64,000 bases of DNA. Source: Agromyces seonyuensis (lineage in GTDB: Bacteria > Actinomycetota > Actinomycetes > Actinomycetales > Microbacteriaceae). Position 1 is the first letter of the stretch, and every line of letters begins with the position of its first letter. Below, in pieces: positions 39,250 to 47,482 of the stretch. The notes below the pieces were generated by a model. That model was not told the origin of the DNA and made no database searches. It was given only the letters and a program-made list of their open reading frames with translations. The DNA is taken from positions 1 through 64,000 of the forward strand of contig NZ_WSTA01000007.1 in NCBI RefSeq assembly GCF_009789225.1, given 5' to 3'. The position numbers and the translations under genes are program-made.

Positions 39250-40971
39250 TCAGTCGAGCCGGGGCGTCCGCGGCGGCTCGTCGCGCCACGGCGCGAGGCG
39301 CTCGAACGCGCTCGCGAGCCCGAGCAGGCGAGCGTCGTCGTAGGCGCGGCCCGCGAGCGTCAGTCCCACGGGCATCCCGATGTCGGCCAAGCGCCCCATG
39401 GGGACGGTGACGGTCGGCACGCCGAGGTGGCGGATCGCGAGGTTGCCGTTGGCCACCCACACGCCGTTGCGCCAGCCTGCGTCGGCCGCGGCCGCGTCGA
39501 CGTCCATATCGGCCCGGCCGACGTCGGCGACCGCGGGGAACGCGAGCGCGTCGAGCCGGACCTCGTCCATCCAGTCCTCGAGGTCGAGCCGGCGGGTGCG
39601 CTCGAGCCCGCGGACGCCGTCGGCCAGTTCCGGGATGTCGGCGAAGCCGGCGATCGGATGCGCGCGCACGTGCGCCGGGTATTCGGCGATGTCGTCGTCG
39701 AAGCCCGTATAACGGTCGGGCAGGGCGCCGAGCGGATGCGGGAAGATGCGTGCGCCGTCCACCGCGGCCAGGCCCGGGAACGCCGGGTCGCCGTTCGCCG
39801 CCAGGAAGTCGTCCCACGCCCACGCGGAGAGGTCGAGGATCTCGCGCCGGAGGTACTCGGGCGACACGAGCCCGCGCGTGGCGATCGTCGGGGCGCCCGG
39901 CCGGTCGCCCTCGTAGTTCGAGACGAGCGGGAAGTCCACGACGACGACCTCGGCGCCGGCGCCCTCCAGCACGGCACGCGCTGCCGCCCAGCGTTCGAGC
40001 ACCGACGCCCGCGTCTCGATGCGCCGCCCCGTGGGGCCGCCGATGCCGGGATGCTCGGCCGTCCCGGCATCCTCGTCGGCGTTCACGTACATCGCGGGCA
40101 CGCCGATGCGGAGCCCGGCGACCGCGGCCCGGGCGTCGTCGTCGGTCGCCGCCGCGAGCGCCCGGTAGTCCGCGGGGCGCACCGACGACGCGGGCGGGAT
40201 CGGCACCCACGGCTGCGCGCGCCAGAAGTCCCCGCGGGTCTCCCGGTCGTCGGCCACGACGACGTCGAGCACCTCGAGCAGGTCCGCCATCGTGCGGGTG
40301 TGGGGCACGACGACGTCCATCGTCGGCACGAGCGGCCAGTTGCCGCGCACCGAGATGACGCCGCGCGAGGGCGTATACGCGCAGAGCCCGTTGTTGGACG
40401 CCGGGCCGCGGCCGCTCGACCACGTCTCCTCGCCGAGCCCGAAGGCCGAGAAGCTCGCCGCGGTCGCGACGCCCGAGCCGTTGGACGAACCGGACGCGAA
40501 CGGCGCCGGGAGCCAGTCTGCCGAGTACGGGCTCTCCGCACGGCCGAAGAGGCCGCGCTGCATGCCGCCGTTGGCCATGGGCGGCATGTTCGTGAGCCCG
40601 AGGCAGATCGCGCCGCCGGCCCGCAGCCGCTCGATCGTGAAGGCGTCGCGCTGCGCGACGAGGTCGGCGAACGCGGGACTGCCGGCCGCGGCGGTGAGCG
40701 CGCGCACCAGGTAGCTGTCCTTCGCGGTGTACGGGATGCCGTCGAGCGGCCCGCGCACCGCGCCTGCGGCACGGCGCGCGTCGGAGGCCGCCGCTTCGGC
40801 GAGCGCGCCGGGGTTGCGCACGACGACGGCGTTCAGGGCGGTGGCCGTGCCCGGGACGTCGTACGCGTCGATCCGGTCGAGGTAGGCGGTGACGAGCTCG
40901 ACGCTCGTCGCCTCGCCCGCCTCGAGGGCGGCACGCAACCGGGCGATGGATGCCTCGACGACGTCGATCAT
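39250..40971 (-). CDS. Amidase-signature family enzyme
   Basis: The 573-residue enzyme has the Ser-cisSer-Lys triad region of the amidase family: Lys in GIPYTAKDSY, SGSSNGSGVATAAS (cis-Ser) and the nucleophile region WSSGRGPASNNG, which replaces the common GGSIRxPAS. It hydrolyses an amide or carbamoyl bond. Its ATG overlaps the stop of the agmatine deiminase gene by 4 bases, so the two enzymes are made together. That suggests it acts on N-carbamoylputrescine or a related ureido compound, instead of the usual nitrilase AguB. The substrate is inference. Confidence 0.88.
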   Translation of the reverse strand: MIDVVEASIARLRAALEAGEATSVELVTAYLDRIDAYDVPGTATALNAVVVRNPGALAEAAASDARRAAGAVRGPLDGIPYTAKDSYLVRALTAAAGSPAFADLVAQRDAFTIERLRAGGAICLGLTNMPPMANGGMQRGLFGRAESPYSADWLPAPFASGSSNGSGVATAASFSAFGLGEETWSSGRGPASNNGLCAYTPSRGVISVRGNWPLVPTMDVVVPHTRTMADLLEVLDVVVADDRETRGDFWRAQPWVPIPPASSVRPADYRALAAATDDDARAAVAGLRIGVPAMYVNADEDAGTAEHPGIGGPTGRRIETRASVLERWAAARAVLEGAGAEVVVVDFPLVSNYEGDRPGAPTIATRGLVSPEYLRREILDLSAWAWDDFLAANGDPAFPGLAAVDGARIFPHPLGALPDRYTGFDDDIAEYPAHVRAHPIAGFADIPELADGVRGLERTRRLDLEDWMDEVRLDALAFPAVADVGRADMDVDAAAADAGWRNGVWVANGNLAIRHLGVPTVTVPMGRLADIGMPVGLTLAGRAYDDARLLGLASAFERLAPWRDEPPRTPRLD

Positions 40972-42032
40972 CGGGTGCCGCCGCCGGTCCCGGCCGCGGG
41001 GACTGCGGGCTGCTGCTGGGTGATGCAGTGCACGCCGCCGCCGCGCGCGAAGATCGGCCGGGCGTCGACGCTCACGACACGGCGCCCGGGGTAGGCCGCT
41101 TCGAGGATGCCGCGGGCACGGGCATCCGCGACCTCGTCGCCGAAGCCGCACGCCACGACGCCGCCGTTGACGACGAGGTGGTTGACGTAGCTCCAGTCGA
41201 GCGGGCCGTGCTCGTCGGCGAGCGTCGCGGGCGCGGGCAGCGCCGTGACCTCGAAGGGCCGGCCCGCGGCGTCGCGCTCGTCCGCGAGGAGGTCGCGGAG
41301 CGCCTCGGTGACGGCATGGTCGGGGTGCGACGGGTCGGCCTGCTCGTGCAGCAGGAGGCGGCCGGGCGCCGGCATCGTCGCGACGATGTCGACGTGGCCG
41401 TTCGTGCCGAACTCGTCGTAGTCGCGCTCGAGCCCGCGCGGCAGCCAGATCGCCCGCGTCGCCCCGATCGTGCGGGCGAGCTCGGCCTCGACGCCGGCCT
41501 TCGTCGCGCCGGGGTTGCGGCGGGGATCGAGTTGCACGGTCTCGGTGAGCAGCACGGTGCCCGCGCCGTCGACGTGGATGCCGCCGCCCTCGTTCACGAG
41601 ATCGGAGTCCACGCGTTCGGCGCCGACGCGCTCCGCGACGAACGCGCCGATTCGCGCCGAGAGCTCCCAGTCCGCCCAGTCCGGGGCGCCCCATCCGTTG
41701 AACGTCCAGGTGACGGCGCCGAGGACGCCCGGCCGCTCGTCGTCGAGGACGAACGTCGGGCCGAAGTCGCGCATCCAGAACTCGTCGAGGGGCGCCTCGA
41801 CCAGCTCGATCGCGTCCGTGCCGCCGAGCATCCGCCGCGCGCGGACCCGCTCGCTCGGGTCGACGACCATCGTCACCGGTTCGAACTCGGCGACGGCCCG
41901 GGCCGTCGCCGCCCACGCCGCGTAGCCCTCCTCGCGCTCGGCGTCGTTCGCACCGAGGGTGTATCCCTCGCGGGGGAACGCCATCCAGGTGCGTTCGTGC
42001 GGATCGGTCTCCGCGGGCATCCGCCAGGCCAT
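40968..42032 (-). CDS. aguA: Agmatine deiminase
   Basis: The 354-residue protein belongs to the agmatine deiminase/peptidyl-arginine deiminase family. The N-terminal RMPAETDPHERTWMAFP, the ENGG-like VNEGGGIHVDG, EFWMRDFGPTF and the catalytic Cys in GGGVHCITQQQP are all present. It converts agmatine to N-carbamoylputrescine and ammonia. It overlaps the downstream amidase gene by ATGA. The start has GAGG upstream. Confidence 0.93.
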   Translation of the reverse strand: MAWRMPAETDPHERTWMAFPREGYTLGANDAEREEGYAAWAATARAVAEFEPVTMVVDPSERVRARRMLGGTDAIELVEAPLDEFWMRDFGPTFVLDDERPGVLGAVTWTFNGWGAPDWADWELSARIGAFVAERVGAERVDSDLVNEGGGIHVDGAGTVLLTETVQLDPRRNPGATKAGVEAELARTIGATRAIWLPRGLERDYDEFGTNGHVDIVATMPAPGRLLLHEQADPSHPDHAVTEALRDLLADERDAAGRPFEVTALPAPATLADEHGPLDWSYVNHLVVNGGVVACGFGDEVADARARGILEAAYPGRRVVSVDARPIFARGGGVHCITQQQPAVPAAGTGGGTR

Positions 42033-42162
42033 CCGGCACCTCGCTCTCGGTCCCCGATCGCCGGCGGTCGCCGCGGCGGTCCGGGCGATCGGGTCCGGCC
42101 GGGCGGGTCGGGTGCGGTCAACCTACACCGCCGCGACGGAGGCGGGCGAGCCGCCCGACGCC

Positions 42163-42168
42163 TACGCT
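42163..42168 (+). promoter_or_regulatory. -10 box for the AlkD-like gene
   Basis: TACGCT lies 22 bases before ATG 42191, with a GAGGGGG ribosome site between. Confidence 0.4.
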
Positions 42169-42190
42169 GGCGGCGAGCGAGGGGGATGCG

Positions 42191-42886
42191 ATGACGGACG
42201 CGGCGGGGCTCGTCGCCGAGCTCGAGTCGATGGCGAGCGACGCCGAGCGCGAGAAGTATCGGCGCTACTTCCCACCGGACCCGGAGGCGCCGTTCATCGG
42301 CGTGCGGATGGGGGCGGTGTTCGAGCTCGGGAAGACGGCGCTCGACCTGCCCGAGACGGAGCTCGAGACCCTGCTCGAGGTGCCGACGCACGAGGTGCGC
42401 GCACTCGCCTGCAGCATCATGGGCAAGTCGGCGGCGGCCCGCCGCACCGGCGACGAACGCCGCGCCGCGCTCTACGACCTCTACCTTCGCCGCCACGACC
42501 GCATCGACCAGTGGGACCTCGTCGACCTCGCCGCGCAGCAGGTCGTCGGCGGCCGGCTGCTCGAACGCGACCGCGCTCCGATGCATCGGCTCGCGGCATC
42601 CGCGTTCTGGCCGGAACGGCGCACCGCGCTCGTCGCGTGCTTCGCGTTCCTGAAGCGCGGCGAGCTCGAGGATGCGTATGCGATCGCCGGGCGCCTCGCG
42701 CAGGACGAGGCTCCCTACGTGGCCAAGGCCGTCGGATGGGTGCTGCGGGCCGCGGGCGACGTCGACCGCGACCGGCTCACGGCGTTCCTGGACGAGCGCG
42801 CCGCCGGGATGCCCCGGGAGGCGCTCCGCGCGGCGATCGAGCACTACCCGCCCGACGAGCGTGCGCGCCTCCGCGCGCTGCGCTGA
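42191..42886 (+). CDS. AlkD-like DNA alkylation repair protein
   Basis: The 231-residue protein has the HEAT-like repeats of the AlkC/AlkD glycosylase family: FIGVRMGAVFELGK, HEVRALACSIMGK, RIDQWDLVDLAAQQ, WPERRTALVACFAFLK and YVAKAVGWVLRAAG line up with the conserved helices. AlkD-type enzymes remove positively charged alkylated bases without base flipping. The Trp/Asp/Arg signature (QWDLVD, WPERR) supports activity. It is convergent with a zinc-finger gene. Confidence 0.85.
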   Translation: MTDAAGLVAELESMASDAEREKYRRYFPPDPEAPFIGVRMGAVFELGKTALDLPETELETLLEVPTHEVRALACSIMGKSAAARRTGDERRAALYDLYLRRHDRIDQWDLVDLAAQQVVGGRLLERDRAPMHRLAASAFWPERRTALVACFAFLKRGELEDAYAIAGRLAQDEAPYVAKAVGWVLRAAGDVDRDRLTAFLDERAAGMPREALRAAIEHYPPDERARLRALR

Positions 42887-42906
42887 CCCGAGCGTCGACG
42901 ATCGGC

Positions 42907-43263
42907 TCAGCCGGCGGCCTTGAGCGCCCGCAGGATGTCCTTCCAGTCATCCGGCACCCGGCCCGAAGGCCCCGGGACGGTCTCCTCATCGGGGCGGTGC
43001 TCGGGCGGCGCGAGCGGCGCTCCGTCGACGTAGTCCTCGGCGACGTAGTCCCAGAACCAGTCCTCGCCGGGCTCGAACGTGCGGATGACCCGATGCCCGG
43101 TCTCGGCCGAGTGCGCCCGCGCGTGCTTGCGGGGCGACGAGTCGCAGCAGCCGATGTGCCCGCACGCCGTGCAACGGCGCAGGTGCAGCCACCAGCCGCC
43201 GTCGGCGTCGCACTCCACGCAGCCGGTGCCCGACGGCGCGATGGCCGGATCGATCTGCTCCAT
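42907..43263 (-). CDS. UBP-type zinc-finger protein
   Basis: The 118-residue protein has a ZnF-UBP domain (CVECDADGGWWLHLRRCTACGHIGCCDSSP followed by KHARAHSAETGHRVIRTFEPGEDWFWDYV), the fold that in eukaryotes binds the ubiquitin C-terminus. Bacteria of this group lack ubiquitin, so its ligand is unknown; free-standing versions are frequent in Actinobacteria. The C-terminal 35 residues are Pro/Glu/Asp-rich. The ribosome site GAGGGGG precedes the ATG. Confidence 0.9.
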   Translation of the reverse strand: MEQIDPAIAPSGTGCVECDADGGWWLHLRRCTACGHIGCCDSSPRKHARAHSAETGHRVIRTFEPGEDWFWDYVAEDYVDGAPLAPPEHRPDEETVPGPSGRVPDDWKDILRALKAAG

Positions 43264-43422
43264 CAGTCCCCCTCGGTCGCGGCGGCGGACGGTTCGAACG
43301 CCGTCGGCACGAAGCCGAGGGTAACGCCGCGGATGCGACGCGGGCCAGCCCCTCCGGAGAAAACCTCAGCCTGCCGAAGGCGAGCCCGGCGCCCAGGGCC
43401 GCTCCAGCCCGAGCGGAGCGCC

Positions 43423-43428
43423 TATCGT
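43423..43428 (+). promoter_or_regulatory. -10 box for the short LysR gene
   Basis: TATCGT lies 66 bases before ATG 43495. Confidence 0.35.
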
Positions 43429-43494
43429 GGAGGGGGCCGGGATGCTCGACGCACGCTCCTCGTGCCGACCGCCGCGGGCCGATGAAAGGCGATC

Positions 43495-43842
43495 ATGGAC
43501 ACCAATCTGCTCATCCGGTTCGTCACCGTCGCCGAGCGAGGGCACTTCCCGAAGGCGGCCGAATCGCTCGGCATCCCCCTCGCCTCCCTCTACTCCTCGA
43601 TCGAGAAGCTCGAACGGGAGGTCGGGCAGCCGCTCTTCGCACGCGACCGCGCCAAGACGCAGCTCACCCCGGCGGGAACACTCTTCCTCGACACCGCTCG
43701 GGCCGAGATCGCCGCGGCGCCCCCGCCCCCGCCCAAGCCCGTCGTGCCGGCGGGCGGCAAGGCCAAGGCGTCGAAAGGCAAGGGGCGCACGCCCGTGGTC
43801 AAGGGCCAGCCGAAGCCCTACAAGAAGCGGCAGGGCCGCTGA
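43495..43842 (+). CDS. LysR-type DNA-binding domain with basic tail
   Basis: The 115-residue protein starts with a complete LysR winged-helix domain (NLLIRFVTVAERGHFPKAAESLGI ... LEREVGQPLFARDRAKTQLTPAG) but has no effector domain. After residue 75 it continues as PPPPPKPVVPAGGKAKASKGKGR, a proline hinge and a Lys/Arg-rich tail ending PYKKRQGR. The tail looks designed for DNA contact, as in nucleoid proteins, rather than a frameshift remnant, since no LysR effector sequence follows in any frame. A GATGAAAGG site lies before the ATG. Confidence 0.85.
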   Translation: MDTNLLIRFVTVAERGHFPKAAESLGIPLASLYSSIEKLEREVGQPLFARDRAKTQLTPAGTLFLDTARAEIAAAPPPPPKPVVPAGGKAKASKGKGRTPVVKGQPKPYKKRQGR

Positions 43843-43864
43843 CCGCGGCGATCGCCCGACTCGG

Positions 43865-43936
43865 TGCCCCTGGAGGGACTCGAACCCCCAACCCTTTCCT
43901 TAGGACGGAACTGCTCTTCCATTGAGCTACAGAGGC
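43865..43936 (-). tRNA. tRNA-Arg (CCT)
   Basis: The minus strand folds as a tRNA with acceptor GCCTCTG/CAGGGGC, D arm GCTCAATGGAAGAGC, anticodon loop GTCCTAA (anticodon CCT, reading AGG), T arm GGGGG-TTCGAGT-CCCTC and discriminator A. CCA is not encoded. A TAGAAT -10 box at 43947-43952 stands 10 bases upstream. Confidence 0.93.
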
Positions 43937-43949
43937 TGACCGGTCGATT

Positions 43950-44369
43950 CTAGCGGGGCGCGACCGGCGTTCCGGGCAGCACCGGGGCCGACGCCCAGGC
44001 GAGTCCGGCGAGCACCGCATGCCGCGCACGCGGATCGACGAGGTCGGCGGCGCGGATGCCCGTGCCCGTGGCATCCACGACGAGATCGGCCCGTGCGAGC
44101 CGCGATTCGTCGGCGTACGGCGCTGCGGACGCGCACCACTCGACCTCGTAGCCCTGGGCGACGAGCATCCCCGTGATGTTCTCGCCGCGCTCGACGCAGT
44201 CCTTCGCGCCGACCGCGTCGGCCGGACCGACGAGCACGAGGACGCGCTGCTTCCCGCTCACCGCCGACCGCCGCGGGCCGCCGAGGAGCGTCGCCTCGAC
44301 GCGATCGGGTCGATGGCGGATGCCGCTCGGGGGCGGCTCGGAATGCAGACACGTCGTCGGGTCATGCAC
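43950..44369 (-). CDS. Hypothetical protein, start uncertain
   Basis: This frame codes for up to 139 residues. From about residue 38 it looks like a real small alpha/beta protein (KQRVLVLVGPADAVGAKDCVERGENITGMLVAQGYEVEWC ... ADLVVDATGTGIRAADLVDPRARHAVLAG), with a P-loop-free Rossmann-like pattern. The first 37 residues look noncoding, so a GTG near residue 38 may be the true start. I do not recognise the family. It lies just upstream of tRNA-Arg on the same strand. Confidence 0.45.
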   Translation of the reverse strand: MHDPTTCLHSEPPPSGIRHRPDRVEATLLGGPRRSAVSGKQRVLVLVGPADAVGAKDCVERGENITGMLVAQGYEVEWCASAAPYADESRLARADLVVDATGTGIRAADLVDPRARHAVLAGLAWASAPVLPGTPVAPR

Positions 44370-44413
44370 CGATCATCCCCGACGACCCGGCCGATGTCGA
44401 ACCCGGCGGCGAG

Positions 44414-44419
44414 TAGCCT
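44414..44419 (+). promoter_or_regulatory. -10 box for the lactonase gene
   Basis: TAGCCT lies 49 bases before ATG 44469; the leader has a GGAAGGCGGAG ribosome site. Confidence 0.4.
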
Positions 44420-44468
44420 TGCGGAGGTTCGGCGCTGAGCACGCGACGACGCGGACGGAAGGCGGAGC

Positions 44469-45497
44469 ATGGCGGGCACGAGGTTCTGGATCGGCGCATC
44501 GACGACGGGGATGCTCGGCAGCCCGGCCGCGGGCATCCGCCCCCTCGACGTCGACGCCGACGGCACCGCTCGGCTCGGCGCCCCCGTCGACGTCGGCCCG
44601 AACCCGCAGTTCCTCGCGAGCGTGCCCGGCATCGACGAACTCGTCGTCGTCCACGAGTTGTCCGAGGGCCTCGTGAGCGCCTGGCGCATCGAGGGCGACG
44701 CCCTCTCGCCCGACGGGCATCCGGTGGGTGCGGGCGCCGACCCGTGCCACGTCGCGGTCGGCGGCGACCCGGCGGCCGCGTACGTCGCCAACTACTCGAG
44801 CGGCTCGCTCACCGTGCATCCGCTGACCTCGACCGGCCCCGGCATCGCCGACCCCGTCGTGACCTATGAGGGCACCGGTCCCGTTCTCGCGCGGCAGGAG
44901 GCGTCCCACGCCCACCAGATCGTCGTCGACGCCGCTGCCGGCGAGCTCCTCGTCGTCGATCTCGGCGGCGACGCCGTGCACGTGCACGCCCTCGACACGC
45001 TCGAGCACCGCCGCACCGTGCTCCTGCACGGCGGCGCCGGCCCGCGCCATCTCGTGCTCGTCCCCGGAACCGAGCGCCGCATCGCGATCGTCGCGTGCGA
45101 ACTCGACCGCACCGTCGCCGTCGTCGACCTGGATGCGGGCGTCGAACTCGGCGCCGTCTTCGCGAGCGCCGGCGACGACCCGCACGGGCTCGGCCTCTCG
45201 GCGATCCGGATGACGTCGGGCGGCATCGTCCTCGTCGGCGACCGTTCCACCGATTCGCTGCGAGCCTTCCGGTACGATCGCGCGGAGCGCACCCTCGAAC
45301 CCGTCGGCGCGGTGCCGACCGGAGGCCGGCATCCCCGCGACCTCGAACTCACCGCCGATGAGCGGTTCGCCCTCGTCGCGGACCAGGCCTCCGACTCGAT
45401 CGCGATCGTCGCGCTCGACGAGGACGGTGTGCCCACGCACGTCGCGTCGACCGTCTCGACGCCGGCACCGGCCTGCGTACTGCGCCTGACCGACTGA
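44469..45497 (+). CDS. Lactonase-type beta-propeller protein
   Basis: The 342-residue protein has the repeated beta-propeller strands of the Pgl (6-phosphogluconolactonase, YbhE-type) family: PNPQFLASVPG, DPCHVAVGGDPAAAYVANYSSGSLTVHPL, SHAHQIVVDAA and GGRHPRDLELTADERFALVADQASDSIAI. Such proteins hydrolyse 6-phosphogluconolactone or other lactones. No signal peptide is seen. Activity on phosphogluconolactone is the family default and not proven by the sequence. Confidence 0.86.
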   Translation: MAGTRFWIGASTTGMLGSPAAGIRPLDVDADGTARLGAPVDVGPNPQFLASVPGIDELVVVHELSEGLVSAWRIEGDALSPDGHPVGAGADPCHVAVGGDPAAAYVANYSSGSLTVHPLTSTGPGIADPVVTYEGTGPVLARQEASHAHQIVVDAAAGELLVVDLGGDAVHVHALDTLEHRRTVLLHGGAGPRHLVLVPGTERRIAIVACELDRTVAVVDLDAGVELGAVFASAGDDPHGLGLSAIRMTSGGIVLVGDRSTDSLRAFRYDRAERTLEPVGAVPTGGRHPRDLELTADERFALVADQASDSIAIVALDEDGVPTHVASTVSTPAPACVLRLTD

Positions 45498-45533
45498 GCC
45501 GCCGTCGCGCGTGCGACGTCCCGGAAACGAGCG

Positions 45534-45560
45534 ACGGCCGGTCCGAAGGACCGGCCGTTC
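45534..45560. terminator. Bidirectional hairpin terminator
   Basis: Perfect 11-bp stem ACGGCCGGTCC / GGACCGGCCGT with GAA loop, followed by TTCG, between the convergent lactonase and CHAP genes. Confidence 0.75.
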
Positions 45561-45574
45561 GCAGCTCACCCGAC

Positions 45575-46474
45575 TCAGGCGGGCGGGTAGAGGTAGAGCA
45601 CCGAGTTCGCCGGGATGACCCGACGGTGGTACGAGTGATCGCTGTTCTGGTTGTATTCCTCGATCACGACCGTGCCGTCGCCCGGAATGGACTGCACGTA
45701 GGCGACGTGGTTGTACGTGAACCAGGCCACCGCGCCGACGACGGGTTCGTTCGAGGTCGGCCAGCCGTTGCGGACCCAGGCGTCGGCCCACGAGTACGCG
45801 CTGCCCGTGCCCGACATGTTGTTCGTGAACCAGTACGGACCGGTGGTGCCGCGGTCGCGGTTGAGCCGCCAGGCCACGAAGTCGACGCATTCGCGCGTGT
45901 AGTAGCCGAGCGGTGAGAGCTGCGAGTCGGCGGCGGTGTTCCACCAGGGGTAGTCGTCGCCTTCGGCCTGCACGCCGATCGTCGCGTACGAGCCGGTGCC
46001 GGCGCGTGCCGCCACTTCGGCCTGCCAACGCGCTGCCTCGGCGGCCGCCTCTTCGCGGCGGGCGCGCTCGATGTCCTCGGCCGTGACGACCGAGTAGCCG
46101 TCCTCAGCCGTGGTCGGCGCATTGGTCGCGAGGCCGGAGACGCTCACGTCCTGGGCGCCGGCGGAGGTCAGGTCGAAGAGCTGGGAGTGCTCGTCGCCGC
46201 CGAGGCCGGGCAGGAACGCGTAGGCGGGCAATGCCACCGTGCCGAGCATCGCCGGCACCAGGAGCGCCGTGCCGACCACGCGCAGGGCGCCGCGCTTGCG
46301 CTTCAGATCGGGGCGGGCCGCGACGGCGGCCTCGATGCGGGCCGCGCGCGCCGCAGCACGTCGTTCGGCTCGGGTGGGTTTCGCGGGTCGGTGCGCGGTC
46401 TCCTGCCGGCCTCCCGACTGCCGGTGCGTGCCGCGACCTTCCGTCGCGTCGACACCTGCCTCGTGGCTCGTCAC
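45575..46474 (-). CDS. Secreted CHAP-domain peptidoglycan hydrolase
   Basis: The 299-residue protein has a long basic N-terminus (RAERRAAARAARIEA), a membrane-spanning signal (about residues 65-87, GTALLVPAMLGTVALPAYA), a helical linker with YSVVTAEDIERARREE, and a C-terminal CHAP domain with the catalytic Cys in RECVDFVAWRLNRD, the His in YNHVAYVQSI and EEYNQNSDHSY. It should cut peptidoglycan peptides. The GTG at 46474 follows GAGGAG. It shares its N-terminal plan with the NlpC/P60 protein at 47483-48382. Confidence 0.9.
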   Translation of the reverse strand: MTSHEAGVDATEGRGTHRQSGGRQETAHRPAKPTRAERRAAARAARIEAAVAARPDLKRKRGALRVVGTALLVPAMLGTVALPAYAFLPGLGGDEHSQLFDLTSAGAQDVSVSGLATNAPTTAEDGYSVVTAEDIERARREEAAAEAARWQAEVAARAGTGSYATIGVQAEGDDYPWWNTAADSQLSPLGYYTRECVDFVAWRLNRDRGTTGPYWFTNNMSGTGSAYSWADAWVRNGWPTSNEPVVGAVAWFTYNHVAYVQSIPGDGTVVIEEYNQNSDHSYHRRVIPANSVLYLYPPA

Positions 46475-46540
46475 TCGTACTCCTCGGGTTCACCGACTCG
46501 GGGCTTCCGGTTCACACCGGGGCGCCCGCGGGCTCGACCC

Positions 46541-46568
46541 ACGATAGGCCAGTGATTCCGATTTGTCA
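46541..46568 (-). promoter_or_regulatory. Promoter of the CHAP gene
   Basis: On the minus strand TGACAA (46563-46568) is separated by 16 bases from TATCGT (46541-46546). The transcript has a leader of about 60 bases. Confidence 0.5.
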
Positions 46569-46624
46569 CGGCGAGGTCACGGCGTCGCGCGGATCCGCTT
46601 CGAGCGGGCCCGCGCGGTAGACGC

Positions 46625-47119
46625 TCAGGCGGCCGTCTCCAGGTACTCGTCCCACTCCGGCTGGGAACGCTCGAAACCGCCGATCAGCCACGATCTCCCG
46701 TTGGGCGCCCCAGGCGTCGTGCGCAGCTCCCAGCCGACTTCGGCGGGGGTGCGGTCGCTCTTGACGTTGTTGCACCGGAGGCAGCACGCGACGAGGTTCT
46801 CCCACGAGTCGGCGCCGCCGCGCGAGCGGGGCAGGACGTGGTCGATCGTCGAGGCCGACTTCCCGCAGTATGCGCACCGGTGCTCGTCGCGGCGCAGGAC
46901 CCCGCGCCGCGTGACCGGGATCGTGCGTGAGTGGACCTGCCGGATGTAGCGGGTCAGCAGGATGACCGAGGGCCGATCCCACTGGCCGCTCGCCGAGCAG
47001 ACCGGCCGTCCGGCCGCTTGCAGCACCACGGCCTTGCCGTGGAGGACGAGCAGGAGCGCGCGGCGGTACGAGACGACCGCGAGCGGTTCATATCCGGCGT
47101 TGAGCACGAGGGTGCGCAT
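46625..47119 (-). CDS. HNH endonuclease
   Basis: The 164-residue protein begins MRTLVLNAGYEPLAVVSYRRAL, the common start of actinobacterial HNH proteins, and has zinc-binding CAYCG and CLRC pairs around the HNH core STIDHVLPRSRGGADSWENLVACC ... N. It probably cuts or nicks DNA, but this housekeeping-type family has no known specific role. The ATG at 47119 matches the family start; the frame extends upstream without similarity. Confidence 0.92.
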   Translation of the reverse strand: MRTLVLNAGYEPLAVVSYRRALLLVLHGKAVVLQAAGRPVCSASGQWDRPSVILLTRYIRQVHSRTIPVTRRGVLRRDEHRCAYCGKSASTIDHVLPRSRGGADSWENLVACCLRCNNVKSDRTPAEVGWELRTTPGAPNGRSWLIGGFERSQPEWDEYLETAA

Positions 47120-47482
47120 GCAGTGCCTTTCGATCGGTGCTGGATGGCTTCCAGCCGCGGAACGGGCGATCGATCCCGTGCGCCGCGATGCCGATCCGGG
47201 CATCCGTCGCCGCGCACTCCGGTCCCCGGAAACGCAGAACGGGCACCGCCGGAATGGCGGTGCCCGTTGCAGCACGTCGGGGGTGGCGCACGCCGAAGCG
47301 TTGCGCCGGACGATGGCGGAATTGCGCGCGCTCATCCTTGGAACGGATGCCCTGCGCCTTCCCCATTTCGCCCCTCCGGTACTCGGAATCGGTCTCAGGC
47401 TATGCCGGAACGGCGCCGAGGGGAAGATGCGGCGCGCGGCGGACGACCGGGAGACATGCCCGGTTCGTCCGCCGTTCGCACC
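47120..47482. other. Intergenic region with terminator, no gene seen
   Basis: This 363-base gap holds the hairpin at 47238-47268 and the promoter region of the HNH gene. I see no plausible coding sequence or RNA gene in it. Confidence 0.6.
47238..47268 (-). terminator. Terminator of the NlpC/P60 gene
   Basis: A perfect 13-bp stem AACGGGCACCGCC / GGCGGTGCCCGTT with loop GGAAT lies 215 bases after the NlpC stop and upstream of the HNH gene. Confidence 0.7.

Noticed and set aside
42907-43263. Bacterial ubiquitin-like system from the UBP zinc finger and the ThiF-like protein
   Set aside because: The two genes are 14 kb apart, and the ThiF-like gene is better explained by the nearby moaD and moaA.
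43495-43842. LysR pseudogene
   Set aside because: No effector-domain remnants follow in any frame, and the Pro/Lys-rich tail is an open, compositionally coherent C-terminus.
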